Assembly (NCBI GenBank): GCA_910574455.1 | Contig: CAJSYZ010000004.1 | Span: 2,977,528-3,041,527, forward strand | From: Trichaptum fuscoviolaceum | Taxonomy: Eukaryota > Basidiomycota > Agaricomycetes > Hymenochaetales > Trichaptaceae | Direction of reading: 5' to 3' | Length of the DNA: 64,000 nt | The notes under the pieces: model-generated | Databases searched by the model: none | Seen by the model: the letters and a program-made list of their open reading frames with translations, nothing else | What the model was told of the DNA's origin: nothing | Shown: one piece after another, positions 9,100 through 20,800 of the stretch | Layout of the letters: each line of letters starts with the position of its first letter | How positions within the stretch are numbered: the first letter of the stretch is position 1 | Position numbers and translations under genes: made by a program

Positions 9100-10670
9100 A
9101 GCATGCGGTGGGTTGCGCTCTGCGTGCATAGGTAGAGCGTCATGTGCCCTGTAATTAGGGCTTCTTCTCGCAGAGTACCAGGCCGCTTATGCTGTGCGAC
9201 GAGATATGAAAGGCCGTTCGTTCGTGCATACGGCACTTGTGTACCCTGTATATTGTAGAATACAAGAATATTCAATTAGAATATTGAACAGAATTTAAAT
9301 GGTGAAACTTATTTACCAGGCTCACGCATCGCTTCGTTGTTGTCAGAGCGAGGTGCGCTTTGGTGGCGGACCTCGCCGTGTTCGCTGCGCATGCTCTAGG
9401 GGTGCGGTCCTTTATGCTATACACAAAGAATTTTAGTGAAGCATTAAGTAAAGTACCTGAGATCACTCACCAGCCTGCAGTAAAGCACACACAATGCAAT
9501 TCAGCTCGTCGTTCAAGCCGCGGCGCCAAAGATGGGTATGCATCGCGCCGCTATTGCTGCACTCGGCCTTCACACCGCCAGGGGAGGCTGACTCTGCTTG
9601 AGCGGTCCGCCTCGTACTTCCAGCAGCTACAATGCTCCCTTCACCTGGCGCAGTCGCTCAAGTGGATCGCTGGGATGGTTTCACACCCCGCAACAGGCGC
9701 AGGCAGATGCATAGGTGGCGTATTGAGGTTGCTCAATATGGTCTCAACCATGACGAGAGCAAGACGAGACACTCAAATGTGATCTGCTGACCAGCCACCT
9801 CTTGAACAATATGCATGGGCAACCCCAGCACGTCTTCGACTCAGTCCATCTTGACCAGCATCCACCATCACTGACACTCGATGCTCGATAACAACCGCTG
9901 TGGCCCGCCATGTCGTGGCGTGTCTTCCCCTGGACCTCTACTACGAATGGCTCGCAGTCCACAGTCCAAGACGTATGTCTCCTCGATCAAGGTAAGGTCT
10001 TCGCAAATAGGTCAAAAAGTCGCAGGTAACACTGTAAATAGGAGCTGTGTCGACGCTGGTATCCTGGAATAACGGCTTGCCCTCGCCGCCCTTAGGGGTG
10101 GAATGGTGCCACTGCGCCTTTCTCTCTGAGACTCACGTCCTGGTATAGCTGGGACGTGGGATGTAATTGCGGTGGGAGCATCAGTCAGTCATCGCGGTCG
10201 GCAGGACAGTGAGCGTCGCCGTTTGGTGGGCCCTGTCCGTTCGGTCATACTCGCATGACATCTTCGGCCCATGACAGTGCAGCTGCGTGCTGCGCTGGCT
10301 CCGGTCATTCAAACGCTCCTCTACGCCATGACGGTGCGGAGGCGGTAAGGCCGACAAGTTGTACTGAGCTAACCGTCCATTACATACTTGGGTCCCAGCT
10401 GCTTTGGAAGGATACATGTGCCTCAAGATTATGACTGTGTACAGCAGCAGAATAGGAACATGTTATTAGTGAGTTTAAGACAGTTTGTAGATGAATGTGC
10501 GGTATCGAAGTTCTGTGCGGACACAAACGCGGCCAAAAACCGCGTGAGAACAACCTGCTTCGATAGGTAGTTTCGGTACCGAAAGACCAAGTCACATGAC
10601 ATTTAAAGTTTTGGCAGAGAATGTGGACAGTTGCATACGCCATAGGGTACCCAGCTACCGTTGGTAGCGG
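9100..10670. other. Decayed duplicated block, no intact gene
   Basis: No frame here shows a complete gene. Parts match the block at 11.45-12.62 kb in the same order. 9590-9665 (GGCTGACTCTGCTTGAGCGG...) matches 11500-11575. 9815-9905 (ACCCCAGCACGTCTTCGAC...) matches 12130-12215. 10095-10160 matches 12285-12345. 10185-10280 (GTCATCGCGGTCGGCAGGA) matches 12515-12600. On the minus strand the pieces read as scraps such as SGCYRASSVSDGGCWSRW. By position they would lie around a septin-like gene, as in the second block. Confidence 0.6.
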
Positions 10671-10689
10671 GAATTTTTAAGCACACATA

Positions 10690-11604
10690 CAGTACAGAAG
10701 TATTATACACCATACTCTTGCTGCCGCAGAAGCATCTGCCACAGGAACAGTCCCATTGTGAGTAGCTGCCCAACTTTCAGCAGCCGCAGCGGTATCAAAC
10801 GTCGGCGCCGGTAAAGGTACAGAGTCCTCAGGATTTCTCCAGCCGCCCCACATGCTCTCTTCACCACTGGCATTCGTGCCTATGCCTTCGTCATCCTTGT
10901 CCGTCCTCAATGCAAACCCATATTGCAGCAGCGGCAAGCCAAGACCAGCACAAGCACAAAGCTTCGCCGCATGTGTAGTATGCAGGAGGTAGGTAAGCGG
11001 AAAGCCCACAAATTGGATGCAAATAGAAACGAGCATGTTCCAAGCAAATGAGAAGAGCGTGCCCGTTGCGAGACCATCAATCGGGAGCTTGCCTGGAAAG
11101 CCTCATTCCCGGAGATAAGGACAAAAGCGCATGGACTGTCGTCTCGCAGTACAGCGGGACAGCATCCGCCTGAACATCGGCATACGATGGTCGTGCATCC
11201 TTCTGTGTGTCCTCCGACATAACATGGACGCCGTCTTCTAAAGAAGCAATCAGTTAATGCAGCAAAATAGGCGCACCTTCCACTATGGGCCCAGGGGGAC
11301 TCGATTTTGCAGTGACATTCGCAAGGACACCATCATTCCCAATACCACCGCCAACGACCTGCCTTCGTTCCTTGCGCCAACTTCCAATTAAGCGAACTGC
11401 AATACGGCCAGGGAGGACGCGGCGTGCCCGCTTGAAGCCCGTGACATGCACCCATGCGCCGTGATTCGACCTTGGACAACCAGTCGGGATTGACTGTGCT
11501 TGAGCAGTTTGCCCCGTATTTCCGGCAGCTACAGTGCTCCCTGCACCTGGTACAATTGCGCTTGGTGTCCGCTTGTTTCTAGTGCTGGATGTCCTCACAG
11601 ACAA
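10690..11604 (-). pseudogene. Bsd2/NDFIP-like membrane protein remnant
   Basis: On the minus strand GNDGVLANVTAKSSPPGPI (about 11270-11330) joins through a GTGCGC...TTTAG intron to DGVHVMSEDTQKDARPSYAD and AVPLYCETTVHA. The membrane part follows: LATGTLFSFAWNMLVSICIQ, then FVGFPLTYLLHTTHAAK and LQYGFALR. These match the Bsd2/NDFIP family, tri-helix ER/Golgi adaptors that bring Rsp5/Nedd4 ubiquitin ligases to cargo through PPxY motifs. A frameshift lies between VHA and KLPIDG (near 11100). The PPxY is degraded to RPSY and the last membrane helix is missing after 10690. It is therefore a non-functional copy. Confidence 0.7.
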
Positions 11605-12610
11605 AGTTGCTGTTGCTCACAGTGTTGGAACCGGAGGGCAGCTTGCCATTGACCTACGAAGGGTGGATCGTCGAACATTGGCGACGAAAGCAAGATAGCA
11701 ATGAAAGTTCAAGTTGCGTGGAAACAACCTGCTGTGAAAGGTAGCCATCACATGACTGGATCTCCTGCCTAAAAGGGTTAATTACCCATAAAGGCAATCC
11801 ACGTGACCGGATCAGTTTTCGCAGAGAATCGACACAGTTGCGTTTTCCTAAGGTACCCAAGCGAACCCTACGGGGTCGCGGGAACAAGCAGTTAGAGGCT
11901 GTGAGTAAACTCACAGCAGAGCCCGCTACCCATGGATGGGCAAGAAGAAAGTGATAAAGAAAGGAAAGAGAAAGCACTTGATTCCATAGTCTACAGTCTA
12001 CATGTAACAAGGTGAAAACAGGACTAAGAGCACGGATGCAATAAGGTGTGAGACAAGAATTCGAGAGAGGTCATAGGAATGAGGGTTGCGTCCAGCCACC
12101 TGATCCTCACGAATAGCGCAGAAGGACGACCCAGCACGTCTTTGCCCAGCTCATCTTGACCAGCATCCACCGTTGTTGTCACTTGTCGCTTGACAACAAC
12201 CGCTGTAGCCTGCTGTCTTCCACTCGACTTCTACTACGGATAGCTTGCGTCAATGACTCTCTCGCCCTTGCCACTCTTACAAGTGGTATGATACCACTGC
12301 GCCTTCCTCTCTGAAACTCACGTCCTAGTGTGGTTCGACGTGGGGTGTAAGCCGGAGGCACCTCGTCAACATTACGCATGTGTCTTGCAGCCTTCGGAAG
12401 CCCTTCATCCCTTTGAGTACACTTCGTCCACATACGCCAATAGCCACAGGTCATAAGGGAAGAGCCAGTGACTCCGCACGCAAATTAGTGTTGCAATCGC
12501 AGCAGGGGCAACAGTCGGTCATCGCGGTCGGCAGGAAAGTGAGCATCGCCGCTTGATGCACCCTGCATACGCATGAGTCATGCGGCATGACGCCTTCAGC
12601 CTATGGCAGT
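11460..12610. other. Second copy of decayed duplicated block
   Basis: This is the counterpart of 9590-10280, with the same order of matching segments. It includes hairpin copy 3 (11880-11931), which is absent at the equivalent place in the first block. No intact reading frame is present. Compared with the first block it has many substitutions and small indels, so the duplication is old. Confidence 0.55.
11880..11931 (+). repeat. Hairpin repeat, copy 3
   Basis: GGAACAAGCAGTTAGAG, the stem GCTGTGAG-TAAA-CTCACAGC, then AGAGCCCGCTACCC. The upstream bases GAACCCTACGGGGTCGCGGG recur exactly near 14540, where the hairpin itself is missing. Confidence 0.85.
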
Positions 12611-12614
12611 GCCG

Positions 12615-12737
12615 TTGAGGCGGAGCTTCCTTTGAAGAATAGAAGGTCATGTTGAAGAGGGTATTGACAAGCGCCGACTTTTCCAGTCCAGATTTATCTG
12701 AGAGGAAAGTGAAAAGGATATCAGCGGAGAACATCAA
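12615..12737 (-). pseudogene. Septin P-loop fragment
   Basis: The minus strand encodes SGLEKSALVNTLFNMTFYSS followed by KEAP, corresponding to the G1 region of fungal septins (normally GESGLGKST and NTLF). Septins are GTP-binding filament proteins at the division septum. The P-loop is ruined: the first Gly-Glu is Asp-Lys and GKS is EKS. Nothing of the G3/G4 motifs or the septin unique element follows. The identification rests on about 30 residues. Confidence 0.6.
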
Positions 12738-12739
12738 AG

Positions 12740-13440
12740 GTAGAGATCACACGTACCAACAACCATGCTCAGGGTGTCATTTTGCACAGGCGCCGGGGTG
12801 TTGTCGAACCGTTTGCTGTTCCGTCAGAGAGAACGCATCGCCATTAGGAGCGTCAAAACATGAGACCAGCTTTGAGGAAAGAACAAGAAAGAGGACACAC
12901 GTTAAGCGTTGGCGACGATGGGACTGCAGTGTCTCGGGTCGTTCCGAGACAATAATTTACATAAGATACACATCTTTGTCATTGTCATGTGAGCAAAATG
13001 ACTTATATATCAAAATCTGCCCATATATATCCAAGGACCCCCCAGCAATGCAAACCTTGTTCGAACCTCCGGGAGACTCGATCGATCATGGGGTGCGCCA
13101 ATGGCACGTGCAAATGGCCGCTATCCCACCCGGATCGTTAGCGGATTGGCAGAAGTCCAAGGGTTTGGCGATGGTCGGATGATGTCCTGGATAGTCCGAA
13201 ATTCAATCGATGTCCGTGGTTACGGCCGTACAGAGCCAATCTTGGGCAATCAGGAACGTGTGTTAAATGAGAAGAACGAAGTTGGTAATGAACAGTTCGA
13301 AAGGTCCGGGCCCGGAGGTCATCGGATGGAAGTACCATGGAGGAAATTCTTCAGAAGCAGAAGCTACTGGTACTCTGCACTTTGAACCAGATTTGTGAGG
13401 CGGTTGCGCTTCGGACCGGTAGAAGAAGAAATTTGCTGCT
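12740..13440. other. Stretch with no recognisable gene
   Basis: Between the septin scrap and hairpin copy 4 I find only short frames without domains. A degraded septin N-terminal exon may lie at 12740-12790 on the minus strand, but the frame is not maintained. Confidence 0.4.
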
Positions 13441-13491
13441 GGGAACAAGCAGGTAGTGGCTGTGAGTTCCTCACAGCAGAGCCCGCTACCC
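13441..13491 (+). repeat. Hairpin repeat, copy 4
   Basis: GGGAACAAGCAGGTAGTG, the stem GCTGTGAG-TTC-CTCACAGC with a three-base loop, then AGAGCCCGCTACCC. The stem is perfect although the flanks have diverged. The following CATACAGAAGTCTA resembles the motif after copy 2. Confidence 0.85.
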
Positions 13492-13499
13492 GGAGTTGG

Positions 13500-14883
13500 G
13501 TATGAAGTGTTATGGAAAGAAAAAAATCATTTTACATACAGAAGTCTATTACTATCTGTACATTCAAATCATTTGCGGACTTCGACTGCGAGAAGGTGTC
13601 ATGTAAAATAGATGTCGCCCCCAGCAACCAAAACAATGCCACGACTGTCACCAGTGCACTGGTCACGGGCAAGCCTGATCACATCACCGCAGATGGCCTC
13701 GAAATTGGAAGGTAGATTCAAGTGGTCGCAGTAGAGCGGGACAACGGGTCCTCGGCGCCTGTACTGCCTTACCCGCCTGAGCAGCCACAGGTCCACCTTC
13801 CTGTCCACGCCCTCGCTCACCCAGACATACCCAATCCAGTCCGGTGCACAATACGGCCACGCGCCTATCGCCGTCCTACCCAATGACTGCGCCCTCCCTG
13901 AGTGCGGTTTCCCGAGCCGCACATACAACGGCTACGAGGCGCGGTGTAAAGAGCGAAGCCAGCAGCAGGGGGAGGAGCATCCACCCCAGCGCCGTCCAGG
14001 ACAGCCATGCATTTCCACCCCATTCTCCCAGTCAGCAAGAACAGCCTCCAACAACCCACTCATCAACGGCACCCCGGTCGTTGTCTTGGAGGCGGGAAGG
14101 GCGGCCGTCTTCGAGTCTTGCTCGTGGTGAGCAGGAAGAGCCGCCGTCAACACAGTGGGAAAGCCCGCAATAAGGATTTCACGGATTCAAGTGTCCACAG
14201 CAGCCTCGTCCGCTGCCGTCATGCTAGTAGTGGTAGCCGTCGAAAGCGAGAAGGTAGTCCAGCCACCGAATCTCGCCACTGCTCTCGACATCGGTGTGTT
14301 CGCACTTTCCTAGGGACCCGTACTGGGAACTTCAGCCTCCGGGCACGTCGCGCCTGTACGCCGTCATGGTGGGCAGCAATGCCGCCCTCTGCACCGCGGC
14401 AAGCGTTCCCGAAAGACGGCCGTCGGTCCCAGGGCAGCTTACCCAAATGGTGGCCACTCCGTACTTCCAAGCCACGTCTGCATGCCCGGTTTCGCAGAAA
14501 TGCAGAGCTGAACCTCCTGGGGAAAGCGCTCTCTGTGGCGGGGAACCCTACGGGGTCGCGGGAATAATGGAAAGAAAACTACAGAGAAATGAGATGGTAG
14601 TATTACATACATGCGTCGAGTGTATATACAATGCAGGGGTTTTAGTCGAATAGGCCGGGGGATTTGGCAGTCCAGGGATTATACGTCTGGGAAGACACGA
14701 GACAAGATAGTAAAAGAAAGACAGGAGAAAAGAAAAAAAGAAAAAAACTGTACAAGGAAAGCGAAATACAAAAGTCCCCGTTGTAAGTAAAGATTCAGGA
14801 GAAGAGAAAACAGTGATTAAAGGTTGAAATGAAGGACGAAGGAAAGGCAACTATGACTAGCCTCATGCATCGCAAACTTTTCT
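13500..14883. other. GC-rich decayed region 3' of the CH-kinase gene
   Basis: Open frames of 60-190 codons exist on both strands, but none matches a family I recognise and the best minus-strand ones (13599-14153) switch frame repeatedly. 14535-14560 repeats the sequence found just upstream of hairpin copy 3. 14700-14770 is purine-rich on the plus strand, so it is a pyrimidine-rich stretch downstream of the minus-strand kinase stop at 14884, where its 3' untranslated region should lie. Confidence 0.45.
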
Positions 14884-17800
14884 TCATTGCACGATACAGC
14901 CTTTTTCCTTCTCCCCAGAGTGCGTCACCCGCTTCCCCTTCCTCGTCGCTGTCCGCTCCCGCGCCGCAATCGGCTCATCATCGTCCGCACCACCATCCTC
15001 GGCATCACCGTACTCCGACGCCTCCCCAACAGTGGACTCGGCACCATACAGCGAGCCCCTCCGACGCTCCTGCCCCTGCCACTCGGAATCCTGCTGCGAG
15101 TCCGCCGCGGACACCGCCATCGACATGCGACTCGGCGCGTATCTCGTCCCGCCCGCATCCGTCGTCTCCGCGTCAGACACAAACGAGACCGCCACTGTTC
15201 CCCCCCTTCCTCGTGAGCGAGACTGGGAGTGTGCATGCGACTGTGACCGCGACTCGTCGCTCACGTCCACACTCTCCCCTGTCGCCGCACTACGCAGGCT
15301 CGAGCGGTTCGGCGTCGTCCCCCCACCATCACTCGAGACCGACAGTGGACGCGGGCGCGCGTGCTCACCCTTTTTAAGCACCTTCGGACGCCGCGCATTG
15401 GTGCTCGTCACACTCGGGATCACCGGGCTGTTCTTCCCTGCGCGTGTCTGCACAGACTCCGCCGAGCCGTCCCTCGACGCTACGCTCGGATCCACGGACA
15501 AGGACGAGCGCGACCGACGGAAAGCGCCGAACATCTTGAACGACGTCGGCGGCGGCAAAGCGGGGCTATTACTGCTACCCTCCACGTCGCCCGCGGGCGC
15601 GCTTGCGTTGGAACTAAAGACAGTGCTAGAATCGGCCGCACCCGGGCTAGTCGCCGGGGTTAACCGCTGGAGGACATCAAGAGGGTTAGGCGAATCAGGC
15701 GACGGTGAGTAGCTGGCATATTGCAGCAGCTGTGCACGCAACCCGCAGGTTGGTGGGGCGTTCACAGTACATCGGTCGTGGGCGATCAGCGCGCACTCCT
15801 CGCACATGACCCCCCTCTTGTTGACAGTGCTATTACAGACTCTGCATCGAACGGCTGTGGTAGTACATGTCAATAAACGGCCTCACGCTAGCCGAGAATA
15901 CCGACGTACGTTTCTCAAAGGTGGTCTTGATAAACGAGTGCTCCCTCGCATATGACTGCTCCATCTCCGCCGAACGCGGCGTCGCAGGTCCATTGGACAG
16001 CCTCTTCAGCCCAGGAGACGCCGGAAGGCCTTGCATCTCCGGAGACACCGACCTTTCCTTCGAGAGCGCATTTCTATCTGAGTCACGCGAGCTCGACCTC
16101 GGTATGTCTAAGGCGCCCAGCAGACGTGCGACCTCCGCATTCTGCAAGTCAGTGCTCACGCGACGAAGGAACGGGATGCTATCCTTCGGCCTCAGTATCC
16201 TATGCACGTCGCAGTTCTCCCTGAGCCAGGCGTGGTCGCACAGCACCTCCGCGTTCGGTCTATCAGCGGGATCTTTCTGGAAACATTGCTTCAAGAAGTC
16301 CTTCAGGACCGGAGACCACTCCTCAGGGATAGGAGGCATCTCGTCCTCGACAATGCGGTACATCACTAGAGGCCATTAGTACAGTTTAGTATAAGACGAA
16401 CCAGGTATGGTTACCTGACAGGCCATTGGGGATATCCGCATATGGCGGCCGTCCAGTCAAAAGCTCGATGACCGTACAACCCAGTGACCAGATATCAGAT
16501 GCGGGAGAAGCGCCTTTAAGTTCAATAACCTCAGGAGCCACTACACAATATAGACTCATCCATTAGCGGCAAGAAACACGTCGTTCTAACAGCCCGACAC
16601 TTACTCCAATTAGGCGTGCCATTGACGTCGGTCGACTTCTGCGTCTGGCCCACCTTCCTCAAGTTTAGCGACACCCCGAAGTCAGAGAGCTTTACATTCC
16701 CGTTCTTCGTCGACAATATATTCGCCGCCTTCAGATCGCAATGCACGACATCCTTCGAATGCAAGTACTCTAAGCCCTCTAAGATCTTGATCACATAATT
16801 CGCAACCAGCTTCTCGTTGAGCTTCCCGAACGCCTTGAGCGTTTGACCAAGCGATCCGAGCTCCGCATACCTAAGTCCGCATTAGTCTCCAAAGCACAAA
16901 TGACGCAAGAAGCTAGTTAGACTCACTCGAGGACGATGTTCAGGGTGTCGCTGTCCCTGGACATGCCTTCGTACTTAATGATGCTTGGGTGTTGCAAGCT
17001 CTTCACCATGTCTACCTCCCGCATTAACTGCTTCACCTCGTCCTCGGTCAGACCCTCCAACCGAATCCGCTTCACCGCAACCATCTGACCCGTGTTGAGA
17101 TTCAAGGCCTTATAAACGGAGCCAAACTGTCCACGGCCAATGCAGCTGCCGAGTTGCTAATAATATCAAATATATATATGTATTAGTTCAATGTCGTTAA
17201 CCCATCTCAGTCATTTATCCTCTCTAGCTCAAGGACAAAAAGATGGGAAGAGAGAGAAAAAAAAAAGAAGATACTAACGAAATGAGTATTCGGCTGTCCC
17301 TCGTCCCGGATAATCAGCGTCTTCCGGACAGCACTCCCATCCATCGAGCTTCTAATGTCACTCGCGCTGAAATTGCTGCTCGACACCCCGCCTAAACTGA
17401 TCATACTCTCAATTCGAGACCGGTTGGGCTTCCCGCCGAGCTCATCAAAGGAATTAGGGCGCGGCTTGCGGCGCGTGCTCGCGTCCTCCGACTGAAACCG
17501 CCCCCGCGTGCCCAGCCGGCCTTGCTGCAGCAGCGAGCCTTCCAACGCGCTCGGGCCAGTATGGTCTCCCGACACCGTACGCGGGAACGGCACCCGTGCC
17601 CCCGCCGCTGCCGCTGCTGCATTCAAGTCTGCAGACGGGCTCGGCGACGCGCTGTTGCTCCTCGGGATATACATGCCATGCCTGTTTGTAGAACTGTTCC
17701 GCCGAATCTGCACTCGGGGATTAAGCGCCGCCAGTGCGTCGGAGACCCCTCCCGGGCCCTGGTCACCACGGCCACCAGCAGCCCCATACACGGCTTCCTT

Positions 17801-20800
17801 GGGCAGAAGCACTGGTGCGTCCAGACTGTGCCTTGGACGGTGCACAGGCCGGCGCGGACCGAGGTGCGGCGAATGCGAATGGGAGAGAGACTCAAAACTG
17901 CCACTGGCGGGCGGCGACTCCCCTATGTACGCAAACTTCCTAGGCGGCGACACCGAGTGCGGCGGGCTCGCGCCTGGCTTCTCGAGCTCTGAGCCTGGTC
18001 CCTGTCCTGACCGATTGATGTTGATGGCCCGAGAAGACGGGGGCGCCTGAAAAGCAGATATGAAATCATCCGGCCACTTGCCCTTCCCGAGCTGAACAGC
18101 AGCCTGCCGCCTCTTAACCTCAGCGGCACTCGCGCTCCCATTACTGCCCTCCCTCCCGGCGTTCAGCGTACCCTCCTCCACCTCCTCTGCCACTCGCGTC
18201 AGGTCGTTATTCGCGGCCTCGCTCGGCTTCCGGTCGCGCATCTTCGCATAGGGCCCATACACACTGCCCGATGCCGACGCAACCGATTCGTTCTCCCAGT
18301 ACGAGCCCCCCTCCGACACCGAGGGCGCCATCGAGCTGGAGTCCGCACGGTACAGCGACTGCAGGTCCGACGACGCTGCAACAGACGTCGCCACCGTCGT
18401 GTTCGTCCTGAACGTGCCGAAGTTCGCGGACGCACGATCGCCAGTGCCAGCGGAGCCCAGCGCGGGCGCAAGCAGGGACGACTGCGCGGTCGTCTGCGTC
18501 GTCCCACTCGCCACCGACGTGCGCATAGGGTCAGAGGGAGGACGTGGACGCACTGCATTCATATTCGAGCCGCTCATGTGTGTAGTGCGCGACGCAGGGC
18601 TCGTTGTAGTCGGTGGAGCTGGACTGCTTGCGGCCATAGGTAAGTGCGCCTTATCAGGAATAGTCTCTGCGTCGTGGAACGTCTCATTGGCGTCCGAGTC
18701 GTCCTCCGAGTCCGTTACCAACGCAGACTCGTTAGGCAAGGACGCAGGCTGGACTATGACTCTGTCTCTATCCTTCCTCGGTGGCGGTGGCGGAGACTTA
18801 GGGAGCGGTGCAGGTGCAGGCGCTACCGCTGTCGTCTTCGCCGTCTTGCAGGATGACGCAGACGCCGAAAGGTCCTTGACGTCTTTCCCAGGAGGGGCCA
18901 CAGTCGAGTCACGTCCCCTACTGCCAGTGGCAGCGGCAGGCTCGGCACTGTCCTCAGCCGGGCTGTTCGAGCGCACAGTGGGCAAGGACGGGCTCGGCGG
19001 GCTCCAGCGTCTTACAGCTGCGGGCGTCGGGGTGGGCGACACTGAGCGCTGCAGCGTCGAGAGGTTCGGTGTGGACGCTGACGCGGCCTTGGTGCGAGTC
19101 CCATACGGGCTATTCACGGTCGCGTTCGCGTGCACAGGGGCACGCGTCGAGGTCGAGGTCGAAGAAGCCTCCCCAGGACCTCTGCCGTGCATGACCTTCC
19201 CAGCAGCCCTCTCCGCAGCCTCTGCCCCCTCTCCCACGCGCACAATAACTGCGATAATCGAGCGGGCCACGCGATATGCGCCTTCGGGACCTGTCGTGCC
19301 CTGGCCCTGGCTCTGCAGGAGGTCGTCGCGCTCAAACAGGTCGTTCGGGGACACCTTGAACACCCGTGTTGCCGCCGCCAGGAACTTCGTCGCATTCGAC
19401 GACGACTTGAATCCGTCTTCGAGTGGATCGACGCGTGTAATCGTGCCTGGCCGCAGTTTATTCACGAGCCTGATGATTCATTCATGAGTCAGGAGCGCAA
19501 AAGAAAAAGAAAAAGGAAAACAAAGACCAAACAGGGACACACTCACTGGCAAAGCACATATCCATCCTTCACCGCCGCAACGAACTGTCTTCGTTCCCGC
19601 TCCTCCCCCGACGCTAGCGGGTGCACAGGCTCATTCGCGTTTACGTTCACACTCGTCGAGCTCGGACTATTCAAGTTCGTCGTACTCATACTATGCGGAC
19701 CACCGATCCGCGACCATGTCCGCGCCGCCCTCGAAAGCGGCGCCAACCGCCTTTGACACTCCTCCCAAACCTCCAAGCTCAATCCATGCCCGTGCCCCTG
19801 CGCACTGGACGCCGGTGCCGGAGCAAAGAACGTCGGTGAGATCGGCGAGCTCGGCACAGACGAGCCCCCTCCCGAAGACGAAGCGATCGGCCTCGGGACG
19901 TCCAGTTCACGCAACAACAGCTCCGACGCGTGCCGAATCGTATCGCGGTATGCAGGAGGCACGGACACTGGCGCGCTTCGTCCAGGAGCAGGAGCAGGGG
20001 ACGTTGCTCTCCGCGCGAGGGTGGCGGCGGTCGCCGTGTGTTGATGGGGATGATGATGAGAAGTGGTTCTTGTTTGCGAAGGCGAGCGCGAGCGATCTGG
20101 ACGCGACACGGTACCCGAATTACCGCCCGCCGCTAAAGCGAGTGAGCCTGTTGACGCAGACGCCCGGGAACGCGATTGCTGATAAAGAGCCGCGCCCGCC
20201 CTCTCCCTTTCCCTGCTTCTGTCTCTTTCTCTTTCTCGTTCGCGTTCTCTCTCCCGTGCCCGCTCTGCCGCAGAGTCTGCACGAGCGCGCGAGCTGCTCG
20301 TCGGTGCAGCATGGGATGGTACGCTAGTCGTGGGTGTGGTGCGTCCCGTCGGCGTAGTGCGTCCGGAGACCGACATCGGCGTGCCCGCTGCACCCAGGGA
20401 CGGACGTCGTCGTTCCGGCCTGTCAGGCGGCCTTCCCGGACCACTCGCAGCGCTGCTGCTTATGCTCGCCCCTCCCGACGAAGATGAGGACCCAAACGCA
20501 TCCGGCGGCGAAGAAGACGCGAGGCCGGAGTCGAGCGAGGGGAGGTGGGTGACACTAGACGAGGCAGCGGGGAAGCGCAGGCGGCTGTTGTGGCTGGGGC
20601 TCAGCGGGGGACGCGACTGACTGGGTCTGGTTTTAAGGAGATGCGGAGTGGGAGAGGCCGTGCGGGGAGATGTAGGTGTGACGGGCGAGGAGGCGCCAGG
20701 TCGGGCCGGAGCAGAGCCATTTGCTTTCGTGGGCGTGCTGGGAGCGGGTGCGGACGGCTGGAGCGACAGGCTAGGGGTCGACGAGCTGGCAGACGCAGAT

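Noticed and set aside
8514..13491. The hairpin repeats as a CRISPR array
   Set aside because: Only four copies at irregular spacing of 0.1 to 3.3 kb in a eukaryotic genome; no spacers or cas genes.
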